Assembly (NCBI GenBank): GCA_964445985.1
Contig: CAYUMU010000003.1
Span: forward strand, 62,001-126,000
Source of the DNA: CAYUMU01 sp964445985
GTDB taxonomy: Bacteria > Planctomycetota > Planctomycetia > Pirellulales > S012-138
DNA: 64,000 nucleotides
Direction of reading: 5' to 3'
Numbering within the stretch: the stretch's first letter is position 1; every line of letters starts with the position of its first letter. Shown here in pieces: positions 57,242 through 64,000 of the stretch. A program made the position numbers and the translations under genes. The notes beneath the pieces are model-generated. The model was not told the DNA's origin and ran no database searches. It was given only the letters and a program-made list of their open reading frames with translations.

Positions 57242-58438
57242 TCAGCGGGTCCATCCATTGGGCGAGTTGCCCTGGGTTGGCCTTTCTGCCAGAGAGGTGC
57301 TCCTGGCGAGAACTTCCACGGTTTGCAAGTCTCGCACGCGAGCAGTGAAAACGCTGCGATCAGACAACGATTCCACCAGCACGGTGTCGCCCTTGCGGCC
57401 GGTGTCGCGTGCTCGGCCTTCCATGCGGAGTCGCACACCGGAGCTATGAACGATCACGGACACGATCTCTCCTCGTCGCACCAACTCGGGCGAGCGGACC
57501 AGGCCCGTATCGAGGATTTGCCCCGGGGCCATATTCTGGGTCGACTCCTGTCCAATGACGTCTTCGATCTGGTGAAAAGCGTCGCCGGAAGCCGCCTGCG
57601 TTCCGCGTTGCAGTTGCAGATGCTCTCGCTGCAGGATCGTGCCTTTGCTTACAGCGGCAGCTAAGACCACGACCGAGGGCGTTTGTGAGATCACCGCGGT
57701 GATTTGCGAAATCTGTTGGCCGTTGGGCGATTCAAAGACCACTGGGAAGATCTGAGTTCCCAACCAATGGGTTGGCGCATCCGCGTGAGGATTTGAATAT
57801 CCGCCAGTTTCGCTATAGGCCGCCACGCTTGCGACATGCGTTCGCGACTGAGCGTCGCCTGACACTCGGCACGCTTCACACTCCAAGGCCAGACGCATTC
57901 CATCTGCGTTGCATCGCAGAGTCACGTTCCAGGCATGGGTTGCCGAGACGGTGTTTGTCAGAAAAGCCTGAATGGCCGATTTCAATTTATCTTCTGCCTG
58001 ACGCATGGCCTCGCTATTCAGCGGCATCGCTCTGGGCGCCAAGGGGGCACGCGACGTCGCAAGCTGGATTGGCTTGATGGCGGCAACGCTTTCACTGGCA
58101 ACCACCACCTTGGCGGCCCCCGAAAAGCGATGCCGCGACAGGTCGACACCCCGGTGCAACAACGTGCGTTGGATGTCGACCACCGTCAGACTGATTTGCT
58201 GGTCGCCCAGCGGGGCAGGCCCCAATTCCGTTTGGGCCATTCGATCCGCCATTTGCGGGTCGTTTTCGAAGATCGTGGCGACGTCTTTCAACATGATCAA
58301 ATTGCCCGCGACAACCGTTTTGGATTTCAGCTGAATTTCCGCGGCCGTACCAGGGACTGCCAAGGCGCTGCCAGCGATGCACAGCAGGACCGTGGTCGCG
58401 GTTCGAATCGTCAAGTTGTGGTGGGCAGGGCGGAACAT
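57242..58438 (-). CDS. flgA: flagellar P-ring assembly chaperone FlgA (SAF domain)
   Basis: The protein has 398 residues from the ATG at 58436-58438 (MFRPAHHN). A signal peptide ends near TAAEIQLK. The C-terminal half is the SAF/FlgA part (LAAAVSKGTILQREHLQ, then RSPELVRRGEIVSVIVHSSGVRLRMEGRARDTGRKGDTV), with its long beta hairpin. The N-terminal part is longer than in many FlgA proteins. FlgA helps FlgI assemble in the periplasm. It stands between flgG (58512) and flgH. Confidence 0.92.
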   Translation of the reverse strand: MFRPAHHNLTIRTATTVLLCIAGSALAVPGTAAEIQLKSKTVVAGNLIMLKDVATIFENDPQMADRMAQTELGPAPLGDQQISLTVVDIQRTLLHRGVDLSRHRFSGAAKVVVASESVAAIKPIQLATSRAPLAPRAMPLNSEAMRQAEDKLKSAIQAFLTNTVSATHAWNVTLRCNADGMRLALECEACRVSGDAQSRTHVASVAAYSETGGYSNPHADAPTHWLGTQIFPVVFESPNGQQISQITAVISQTPSVVVLAAAVSKGTILQREHLQLQRGTQAASGDAFHQIEDVIGQESTQNMAPGQILDTGLVRSPELVRRGEIVSVIVHSSGVRLRMEGRARDTGRKGDTVLVESLSDRSVFTARVRDLQTVEVLARSTSLAERPTQGNSPNGWTR

Positions 58439-58511
58439 GTTTGGCCAGTATGAGAGAATTAACGTATGCCGCGAAAGGCCCATCGCCAGGCGAGGGCGTT
58501 TGTCAAACCCG

Positions 58512-59318
58512 TTAGAATCGGCGCAGATTGGCGACCAACTGCAGCACCTGATCGCCAGCTTGCACGGCTTGCGAATTTAGTTCGAAGGACCGTTGAGTGG
58601 TGATCAAATCGATCAGTTCTCGCACCGGTTCCACGTTGGATTGTTCGAGGGTTCCTTGGCGAACTTGTCCGAGACCATCCTGCCCAGGATTGCCTAGCTG
58701 CGGTTGCCCCGAAGCCAAGGTGTCGGCGTAAAGGTTTTCGCCCAACTTGACCAGGCCGTCGGGATTGACGAATTGGGCAAGCTGAATCGTACCCAAAGGC
58801 TGTAGCTGAGGATTGCCTGCTTGCTTGACGGACAGAATTCCCTGAGGGCTCAATTCAATATGAGTCGCATCTTGCGGAATAGTCATGGGAGGTTCAAGCA
58901 GTCGCCCGATGCCAGCGGACCCCATTACGATCTGGCCGTTGTTATTCAGGTTGAAATTCCCGCTGCGGGTATACAGGATCTGGCCCGAGCCGGGATCGGT
59001 CACTTGAAAGAACCCTTTGCCCTCGATGGCCCAGTCGAGTTCTTTGTTGGTGGTGTCGAACGACCCCTGGCGAAATTCGGTTTGCGTGCTGCTTACGGCC
59101 GTGCCCAAGCCAACATAAACGCCGGTGGGGGTCAGGTTGCCATCGGCGTCTTCCGCGCCGGGCAGGGTGTAATTGATGTAGAACAAATCTTCAAAGTTGG
59201 CCCGATCGCGTTTGTAGGCGGTGGTCGCCACGTTGGCCAGATTGTTGGCGATCGTGTCGAGTTTGGTCTGCATCGCCTCCATACCCGAGGCGGCCGTATA
59301 AAGCGTTTGCATTGCCAT
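58512..59318 (-). CDS. flgG: flagellar distal rod protein FlgG
   Basis: The protein has 268 residues, typical for FlgG. The N-terminus LYTAASGMEAMQTKLDTIANNLANVATTAYKRDRANFEDLFY is the rod signature and DLITTQRSFELNSQAVQAGDQVLQ the C-terminal helix. FlgG forms the distal rod. It follows flgF by 48 bases and precedes flgA, matching the common flgF-flgG-flgA order. Confidence 0.96.
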   Translation of the reverse strand: MAMQTLYTAASGMEAMQTKLDTIANNLANVATTAYKRDRANFEDLFYINYTLPGAEDADGNLTPTGVYVGLGTAVSSTQTEFRQGSFDTTNKELDWAIEGKGFFQVTDPGSGQILYTRSGNFNLNNNGQIVMGSAGIGRLLEPPMTIPQDATHIELSPQGILSVKQAGNPQLQPLGTIQLAQFVNPDGLVKLGENLYADTLASGQPQLGNPGQDGLGQVRQGTLEQSNVEPVRELIDLITTQRSFELNSQAVQAGDQVLQLVANLRRF

Positions 59319-59366
59319 GGTGTTTCTACCTGATTTGCTCTTGGATGCGATTCTTGCCCGGCGCCG

Positions 59367-60119
59367 CTACTGGTTGGTCAGCACGCGGCTAATGAGATTT
59401 CCCAGCATATGGTCGTGATTCTTAATCAGCGTCACATTCGATTCGAAGGCCCGCGAGGCGGAGATCATGTCCATCATTTCAACCACCGAGTTCACGCCCG
59501 AGGTTTCCAGGTAGCCGCTCTCCACGCGCCGAACTTCGGGCTGCACCGGCACGGGAGCGGCCAACGGCCGGAACATGTTTCCGCCAATCTTCACCAGGTC
59601 GCCCGGTTGTCGAGGACGAACCACCGCCAGAGGAATTCGGGCTCCATCCTGCAGAAGTTCGCCTTCGCGAGACAGCGACCAAGGCAGATTGGGATCCATC
59701 ACGATGGGAGTTCCATCTTGATCCAACACGGGACAGCCCTGGTCGGTGGTGAGGGCGCCCTCGGCAGTGAAGTTGAAGTTGCCAGCGCGGGTAAGCAGGT
59801 TTTCACCGCTCTTCTTGACGACGAAATAGCCATCGCCGCGGATGGCGAAGTCTTCCGGTCGTGAAGTCTGTCGGTATCCGCCCGGCGAGAGGTCGGTGAC
59901 CGTTTCTTGAACCTGAACGCCGCCACCGATATCGTTGATGCTGCCGGAACCGGGAGCATCCAGCCCTTGAACAATGGCCTCGGTGTTTCGGGCTTGCAGC
60001 AGGGCAACATCGCGCTTGAAGCCGGTTGTCTCCAGATTTGCCAGGTTATTGGCAATGACCTGCAGACGCCGGTTCTGGGCCATGGCCCCTTCTGCCGCAA
60101 TGTAAAGTCCGTAAGGCAT
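59367..60119 (-). CDS. flgF: flagellar proximal rod protein FlgF
   Basis: The protein has 250 residues. It has the rod-protein N-terminus (RRLQVIANNLANLETTGFKRD) and C-terminus (MMDMISASRAFESNVTLIKNHDHMLGN). It is shorter than FlgG and lies first in the operon, which points to FlgF rather than a second FlgG; the two are close relatives. A sigma-54-type promoter lies about 63 bases upstream of the ATG. Confidence 0.9.
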   Translation of the reverse strand: MPYGLYIAAEGAMAQNRRLQVIANNLANLETTGFKRDVALLQARNTEAIVQGLDAPGSGSINDIGGGVQVQETVTDLSPGGYRQTSRPEDFAIRGDGYFVVKKSGENLLTRAGNFNFTAEGALTTDQGCPVLDQDGTPIVMDPNLPWSLSREGELLQDGARIPLAVVRPRQPGDLVKIGGNMFRPLAAPVPVQPEVRRVESGYLETSGVNSVVEMMDMISASRAFESNVTLIKNHDHMLGNLISRVLTNQ

Positions 60120-60410
60120 CTTGCCAGGTACTGCGTTAAGCTCGCCCCCCCGGGCTTTGGCTAACCACGGCCTCTAAGCAATGCAAACGCCGTGCCCACG
60201 GTTCGCTGGGGGGAGTCGCCAACGCCAAGCTATCACGGGTCGGGCCTTTGCCAGGCAAGGCTTTAAAAATTGTGAGTACCCGCGATCGAACATCGCGCCA
60301 GCATTGCGTCGAATGCCTGCTGGCGGCGGACTCTGCGCTCGAATCGGCAAAAGTTGCCGGTTGCCGGCAGGATTGGCCGGGTACAACCGGATCGGACTCG
60401 CGGTCGTTGG
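60120..60410. other. leader of the flagellar operon
   Basis: These 291 bases contain the candidate sigma-54 promoter (60182-60197) and no gene. Upstream of it, the end of the response-regulator gene is at 60411. No activator site was recognised, but the ~200 bases between the promoter and 60411 leave room for enhancer sites. Confidence 0.6.
60182..60197 (-). promoter_or_regulatory. sigma-54 (RpoN) -24/-12 promoter upstream of flgF
   Basis: On the minus strand the sequence reads gggcacggcgtttgca. The consensus tggcacg-N4-ttgcw is matched at every position except the first T (G here): ggcacg, four-base spacer, ttgca. GG and GC lie in the obligatory spacing. A start about 12 bases downstream of the GC would lie near 60171, ~52 bases before the flgF ATG. 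RpoN control of rod and hook genes is common in other phyla, so the position is plausible. Confidence 0.75.
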
Positions 60411-61307
60411 CTACACCCCGGGCAAGCCAACTCGTTTTCGCAACGTCACTTGATTCCCGGTGTCGTTGTAGACCACTTCGTCCATGAACGCTCGCATGAG
60501 CAGCACGCCCCGCCCGTACGCCTTTTCCAGGTTTTCGGGGTCGGTGGGGTCGGGCAGGCCGTTGACATCGAAGCCGGGACCTTCGTCGCAAATCACAAAC
60601 TCTGCCTCGCGCGGCGTCATTTTGGCGGTCAGCGAAATGGAACGATCGCGGAAAGGCGAGCTTTCCAACCGACTCTGCACTAACTGGCGATAGGCATCTT
60701 CGTCGGTGTCGCGCAGTTCCGAACCAACTTCCAAATTGCCGTGATAGAGGGCGTTCACGAGCGCTTCTTCCAAAGCGACGCTGACCTGTAATCGCCCGGC
60801 CTCGTCGAACAGCCCAATGTGTTCGGCGCTTTCGAGCAAATAGCCCACCAACAGGGAGATCAAACCTGGGTCGGCATCCAAGTGAAAGCTGCAATCGGTG
60901 CTGGCCATGCAGCCTAGCAATCGCTGGCGGTTGCGTTGCTGGCCCGAAACTGCCAGCAAGCGATGCACGGTTTCCAAGAGGTATTGCGATAGCAGCCGCT
61001 TGGGAACGTAACTCGCCGCTCCCTTTTGCAGTGCCTCGGCGGCAATTTCTTCGCTCCCCGCCGAAGTCATTAAGATGACGGGCACTTGCGCGTATTGCCG
61101 GCGAATGGCTTCAACCAGCTGCAGGCCGGTCATCTCTGGCATGACCAGGTCCGTTAGCACCAGGTCCGGCAGTTTCTGACCGATCAACTCCAAAGCCTCG
61201 GCGCCGTTTTTGGCGTATTCCACGCTCAGCTCGATATCCTTTTCCAGCAGACCACCCGCCAGCCGGCGATCGGTCGCCAGGTCGTCCACAATCAGGATTT
61301 TAGGCAT
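60411..61307 (-). CDS. response regulator fused to an RsbW-type HATPase domain
   Basis: The protein has 298 residues. Residues ~1-120 are a receiver domain: IVDDLATDRRLAGG, phosphoacceptor Asp in LVLTDLVMPEMTG, and the Lys in VPKRLL. The second half is a HATPase of the anti-sigma/RsbW kind with VSVALEEALVNALYHGNLE (N box), VICDEGPGFDVNGLP (G1) and GRGVLLMRAFMDEV (G2). Such proteins phosphorylate an anti-anti-sigma factor or similar in partner-switching systems, with the receiver controlling the kinase. The output partner is not in the window. The next gene upstream is a hybrid histidine kinase, a candidate input. Confidence 0.9.
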   Translation of the reverse strand: MPKILIVDDLATDRRLAGGLLEKDIELSVEYAKNGAEALELIGQKLPDLVLTDLVMPEMTGLQLVEAIRRQYAQVPVILMTSAGSEEIAAEALQKGAASYVPKRLLSQYLLETVHRLLAVSGQQRNRQRLLGCMASTDCSFHLDADPGLISLLVGYLLESAEHIGLFDEAGRLQVSVALEEALVNALYHGNLEVGSELRDTDEDAYRQLVQSRLESSPFRDRSISLTAKMTPREAEFVICDEGPGFDVNGLPDPTDPENLEKAYGRGVLLMRAFMDEVVYNDTGNQVTLRKRVGLPGV

Positions 61308-61619
61308 GCGATACCGTCCGGTTAAACTCGCTTTGCAGTTTCGTACCCTGCCTTGCCCGGCAAGGGTCGCTTCACAATCTTACCTAGAGCCCTGCTGGAT
61401 AGGAGCCCTGCCGCCAATCATCGCGTACGGTTACACCAGAATCCATAGTTTCTTGCTCGTTAACATCTCTGCAAGCCGCGGAGAACTTGAATGCCTCCGC
61501 GGTCGTTTGCGGTTTACCCGCGTTAAGGGGAGAGAAATGCAAAGAAATTGGCCATCGCCTTTCACTCCGAGAAGTGCCGGTGCTTAAGACGGCGTTGGGT
61601 TAGCGCGCCGGGCGACTGG
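61308..61619. other. intergenic region between the response regulator and kinase genes
   Basis: This 312-base spacer contains the second copy of the hairpin repeat (61446-61527). No gene or plain terminator is visible. The promoter of the response-regulator gene should lie here on the minus strand. Confidence 0.6.
61446..61527. repeat. dispersed ~82-bp hairpin repeat, copy B
   Basis: This matches copy A (24114-24196) in the same orientation with about six substitutions and one gap. The first hairpin is kept in form (tctctgc-aagcc-gcggaga, with one T-G pair) and the second small stem (gcgg/ccgc) is identical. It sits upstream of the response-regulator gene and downstream of the kinase gene, again between two minus-strand genes. 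Confidence 0.8.
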
Positions 61620-64000
61620 CTAGGTCGCGGGCGCCTCCTCGGGAATCTTGCCAGTCTCCAGGAACTGTTGCAACTCGGGCACCAGGCGATCCAAGCCGCT
61701 TTCAACCGCGGCCAATACCCGTTGGGCTCCCTTCACGCTACCTTCCCGCCCTAATGTCTCCAGCCGGTAGGTTTCTCGATAGGCTGGCGTGTCGCCAAAG
61801 TTGCGCATCGACCCCTTCAAGGCATGGGCCGCCGCCGAGAGATTTGCAGCCGCTTGTTGCACGATGGCCTGCCGCACGCGGTCGAGCAGTTGAGGATACT
61901 CTTCCAGGAATGCCTCCACGATAATTCTCAGCAGGTCTTGGTCATGCTGCACGGCCTGCAGCGCAAAGGGCCAATCGGCCACCGAGGCGGAGGAGGAGCC
62001 ATCGCCGTTGCTCTGAGCCCTGTGAGTTCCGCCCAGCAGGTCGGCCATGGTTTCGAACAAGGCGGCCGCGCGAATGGGCTTGGCCAGGTAACCATCCATG
62101 CCCGACTCCAAACAGCGTTCGCGGTCCCCCTTCATGGCGTGGGCCGTCATGGCAATGATCGGCACGTGTTGGCTGGTGCCCGATTCTCGACGTCGAATCG
62201 TTTCCGTGGCTTCCAGCCCATCCATGTCGGGCATTTGCACGTCCATCAGCACCAGGTCAAACGGCTGGGATTCTAGCGACCGCAAGGCCTCCACGCCGTT
62301 GCCAGCCACGGTAACGCGGTGCCCTTGTCGCTCCAACAATCCCACGGCCAACTTCTGATTGACCAACGTGTCTTCGGCCAGCAAGATCTTGAGTGGTCGC
62401 AGCCGTAGCGCATCGGGGGCGGGCGGCGCCACATGAACCGCGCTGCGAACATCGAGAAGGGCGGCAATCGTGTCGAACAGTTCAGACTGTTTGACAGGCT
62501 TGATCAAATGCTCCGCCAGTGCCTGACGTTCGCATTGCCGCAGGTCGCCCGGTTCGCTGGCCGCCAACATCAAGATCGCAGGGCAGGGCGATTCGGCTCG
62601 ATCACGAATCTGCGAGATGAGGTGCAACCCGTCCATGTCGGGCATGCGGGCATCGGCGATCACCAGTCCAAACCGGTCGCCTTCCACCTCGGCCTCTTTC
62701 ACCAATCTCAGGGCTTCGCTCCCGCTGGCCGCCACAGCCGGACGGAATCGCCAATTTGCCAGCATTTTCCCCAGCACGCGGCGGCTCGAGGCATTGTCAT
62801 CCACTACCAGCACACGAAGGTTGTCCATTTCTGCCGGCGGCAACGGAAGCGCCCGCTGAACCTCGGGCAAGCCAAAGCGGCACGTGAAATGAAAGCGGCT
62901 CCCTTTACCCAACTCACTGCTGACGCCGATGCGCCCTTTCATCAACTCGACCAATCGCAACGAAATCGCCAGGCCTAAGCCTGTGCCGCCGAATCGGCGT
63001 TTCATGCTGTTGTCGGCCTGCTCAAAGGCTTCGAAGACGCGCCGCTGCTTCTCCGGCGTGATGCCAATGCCCGTATCGCTGACCGAGAACTCGATCAAGA
63101 TCGCCCGCCGCTTCGATGCGCGAACCTTCACGCCCACACATATTTCGCCAGAATCGGTAAACTTGATCGCATTGCCCACCAGGTTGATCATGATCTGACG
63201 CAACCGCTGCGCATCGCCGATCAGCGTAACCGGAACATCGCCAGCCACGTCGCATACGAGTTCCAGGCCTTTGCTGTGAGCGCGATAGGCGAGCGACTTC
63301 AGCGCGTCTCCCAGGCGTTCTCGCACGTCGAAGGGGGCATTGTCCAGGTCGAGTTTGCCGGCCTCCATTTTCGAGAAGTCGAGAATATCGTTGATGACCG
63401 AAAGCAGCGACTCCCCCGATTCTTGCAGCAATTGCAAATATTCTCGCTGCTCGCCGTTGAGGTCAGAACCAAGCAGCAGATCCGTCATGCCCAGAATGGC
63501 ATTGAGGGGCGTGCGAATCTCGTGGCTCATGTTGGCCACGAATTGGCTCTTGGCGGAGTTGGCCGTTTCCGCGGCTTCCTTGGCCTGGCGCATCGCGGCT
63601 TCGGCCTGTTTGCGGTCGGTAATATCGCGAATGAAGATCGCGAACGCCGCATGGCCTTGCAGAGGGATCGGCTGCGTGGCCATTTCAGCCAGAAAGGTCT
63701 CGCCATCCTTGCAGCGAACCGGCACTTCCAACCGTTTGGCGAGCAGCGAGCCTACCTCGCCCGCGCCCGCGTACCGCAACAGGTTATCTCGATGCCGGTC
63801 CTTGGCGGTGGTTGGCAGAATCAGGTCGACCAAATCGCTGCCCACCACCTCCTTTCGGGAGTACCCAAACATTTTTTCGGCAGCCCGGTTGAACTCCACA
63901 ATCTTGGCTTCGTGGTCGCTCAAAATAATGGCGTCCATCGAGGCTTCAAACAGGGCTCGCTTGCGAACCTCGCTCTCGCGAAGCTCAACCTCTTGGCGCT
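61620..64000 (-). CDS. hybrid sensor histidine kinase, C-terminal part (N-terminus cut by window edge)
   Basis: The frame is open to the window edge, so the true start lies beyond 64000. The visible ~793 residues hold, in order, a coiled end (LRESEVRKRALFEASMD), a PAS domain (VEFNRAAEKMFGYSRKEV), a HisKA dimerisation helix with the phospho-His in FVANMSHEIRTPLNAILG, a HATPase (NAIKFTDSGE, FSVSDTGIGITPEK, GGTGLGLAISLRL), two receiver domains (Asp in VIADARMPD and VLMDVQMPD) and a C-terminal HPt domain with His in AHALKGSMRNFG. This is a multi-step phosphorelay kinase. It could feed the response regulator downstream; that link is positional. The reading frame contains an internal ATG at 63938 that is not the natural start. 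Confidence 0.9.
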   Translation of the reverse strand, partial: RQEVELRESEVRKRALFEASMDAIILSDHEAKIVEFNRAAEKMFGYSRKEVVGSDLVDLILPTTAKDRHRDNLLRYAGAGEVGSLLAKRLEVPVRCKDGETFLAEMATQPIPLQGHAAFAIFIRDITDRKQAEAAMRQAKEAAETANSAKSQFVANMSHEIRTPLNAILGMTDLLLGSDLNGEQREYLQLLQESGESLLSVINDILDFSKMEAGKLDLDNAPFDVRERLGDALKSLAYRAHSKGLELVCDVAGDVPVTLIGDAQRLRQIMINLVGNAIKFTDSGEICVGVKVRASKRRAILIEFSVSDTGIGITPEKQRRVFEAFEQADNSMKRRFGGTGLGLAISLRLVELMKGRIGVSSELGKGSRFHFTCRFGLPEVQRALPLPPAEMDNLRVLVVDDNASSRRVLGKMLANWRFRPAVAASGSEALRLVKEAEVEGDRFGLVIADARMPDMDGLHLISQIRDRAESPCPAILMLAASEPGDLRQCERQALAEHLIKPVKQSELFDTIAALLDVRSAVHVAPPAPDALRLRPLKILLAEDTLVNQKLAVGLLERQGHRVTVAGNGVEALRSLESQPFDLVLMDVQMPDMDGLEATETIRRRESGTSQHVPIIAMTAHAMKGDRERCLESGMDGYLAKPIRAAALFETMADLLGGTHRAQSNGDGSSSASVADWPFALQAVQHDQDLLRIIVEAFLEEYPQLLDRVRQAIVQQAAANLSAAAHALKGSMRNFGDTPAYRETYRLETLGREGSVKGAQRVLAAVESGLDRLVPELQQFLETGKIPEEAPAT

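Overview
The window looks like chromosomal DNA of a planctomycete, probably Pirellulales-like. This is inferred from gene content; no 16S rRNA gene is present. The clues are two MoxR / DUF58 / BatA / VWA gene clusters, a PafA-family gene with a membrane insert, proline-rich zinc-ribbon membrane proteins, the futalosine menaquinone gene mqnD, and a GC-rich sequence with many GTG/TTG starts. I see no tRNA, rRNA, CRISPR array, insertion sequence or prophage.

Layout. 1-13.8 kb (minus strand): a tight envelope cluster of a terpenoid-cyclase-fold repeat protein, a BatA/VWA protein, a second VWA membrane protein, a membrane protein of unknown role, a 1,570-residue secreted coiled-coil protein and the start of a MoxR ATPase. 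14-21.3 kb: a lipoprotein, a Tat-type protein, a PHP-fold hydrolase, queF, citrate synthase and an FHA-GAF-cyclase protein. 21.7-23.6 kb: a 58-residue protein ending in Gly-Gly-Glu, overlapping a PafA/Dop-family gene. This is a candidate Pup-like conjugation pair whose ligase carries an unusual block of membrane segments, and is the most interesting locus. 23.7-28.5 kb: two paralogous zinc-ribbon membrane proteins, comB, a FabZ-like gene, a coiled-coil membrane protein and a transglutaminase-like protein. 28.9-36.3 kb (plus strand): a second, complete MoxR / DUF58 / BatA / VWA cluster interrupted by a Uma2-family gene.

36.3-42.7 kb (minus strand): metH, a PtuA-like ATPase, a PtuB-like HNH protein that seems to have lost its nuclease core, and an orphan CoA-transferase beta subunit, all packed within a few bases of each other. 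The metH leader may hold a SAM-family riboswitch. 43-49 kb: a cation efflux protein, two SDR-fold proteins, a small membrane protein, mqnD and kbl. 49.1-60.1 kb: a flagellar rod/ring/hook operon (flgF, flgG, flgA, flgH, flgI, a FlgJ-type rod-binding protein, flgN, flgK, flgL). A near-perfect sigma-54 promoter lies upstream of flgF, a striking inverted repeat at the start of flgH, and FlgL is oversized with repeated domains. 60.4-64 kb: a response regulator fused to an RsbW-type kinase domain and the 3' part of a hybrid histidine kinase.

An ~82-bp hairpin-bearing repeat occurs at 24.1 kb and again at 61.4 kb, about 37 kb apart, each time between two minus-strand genes.
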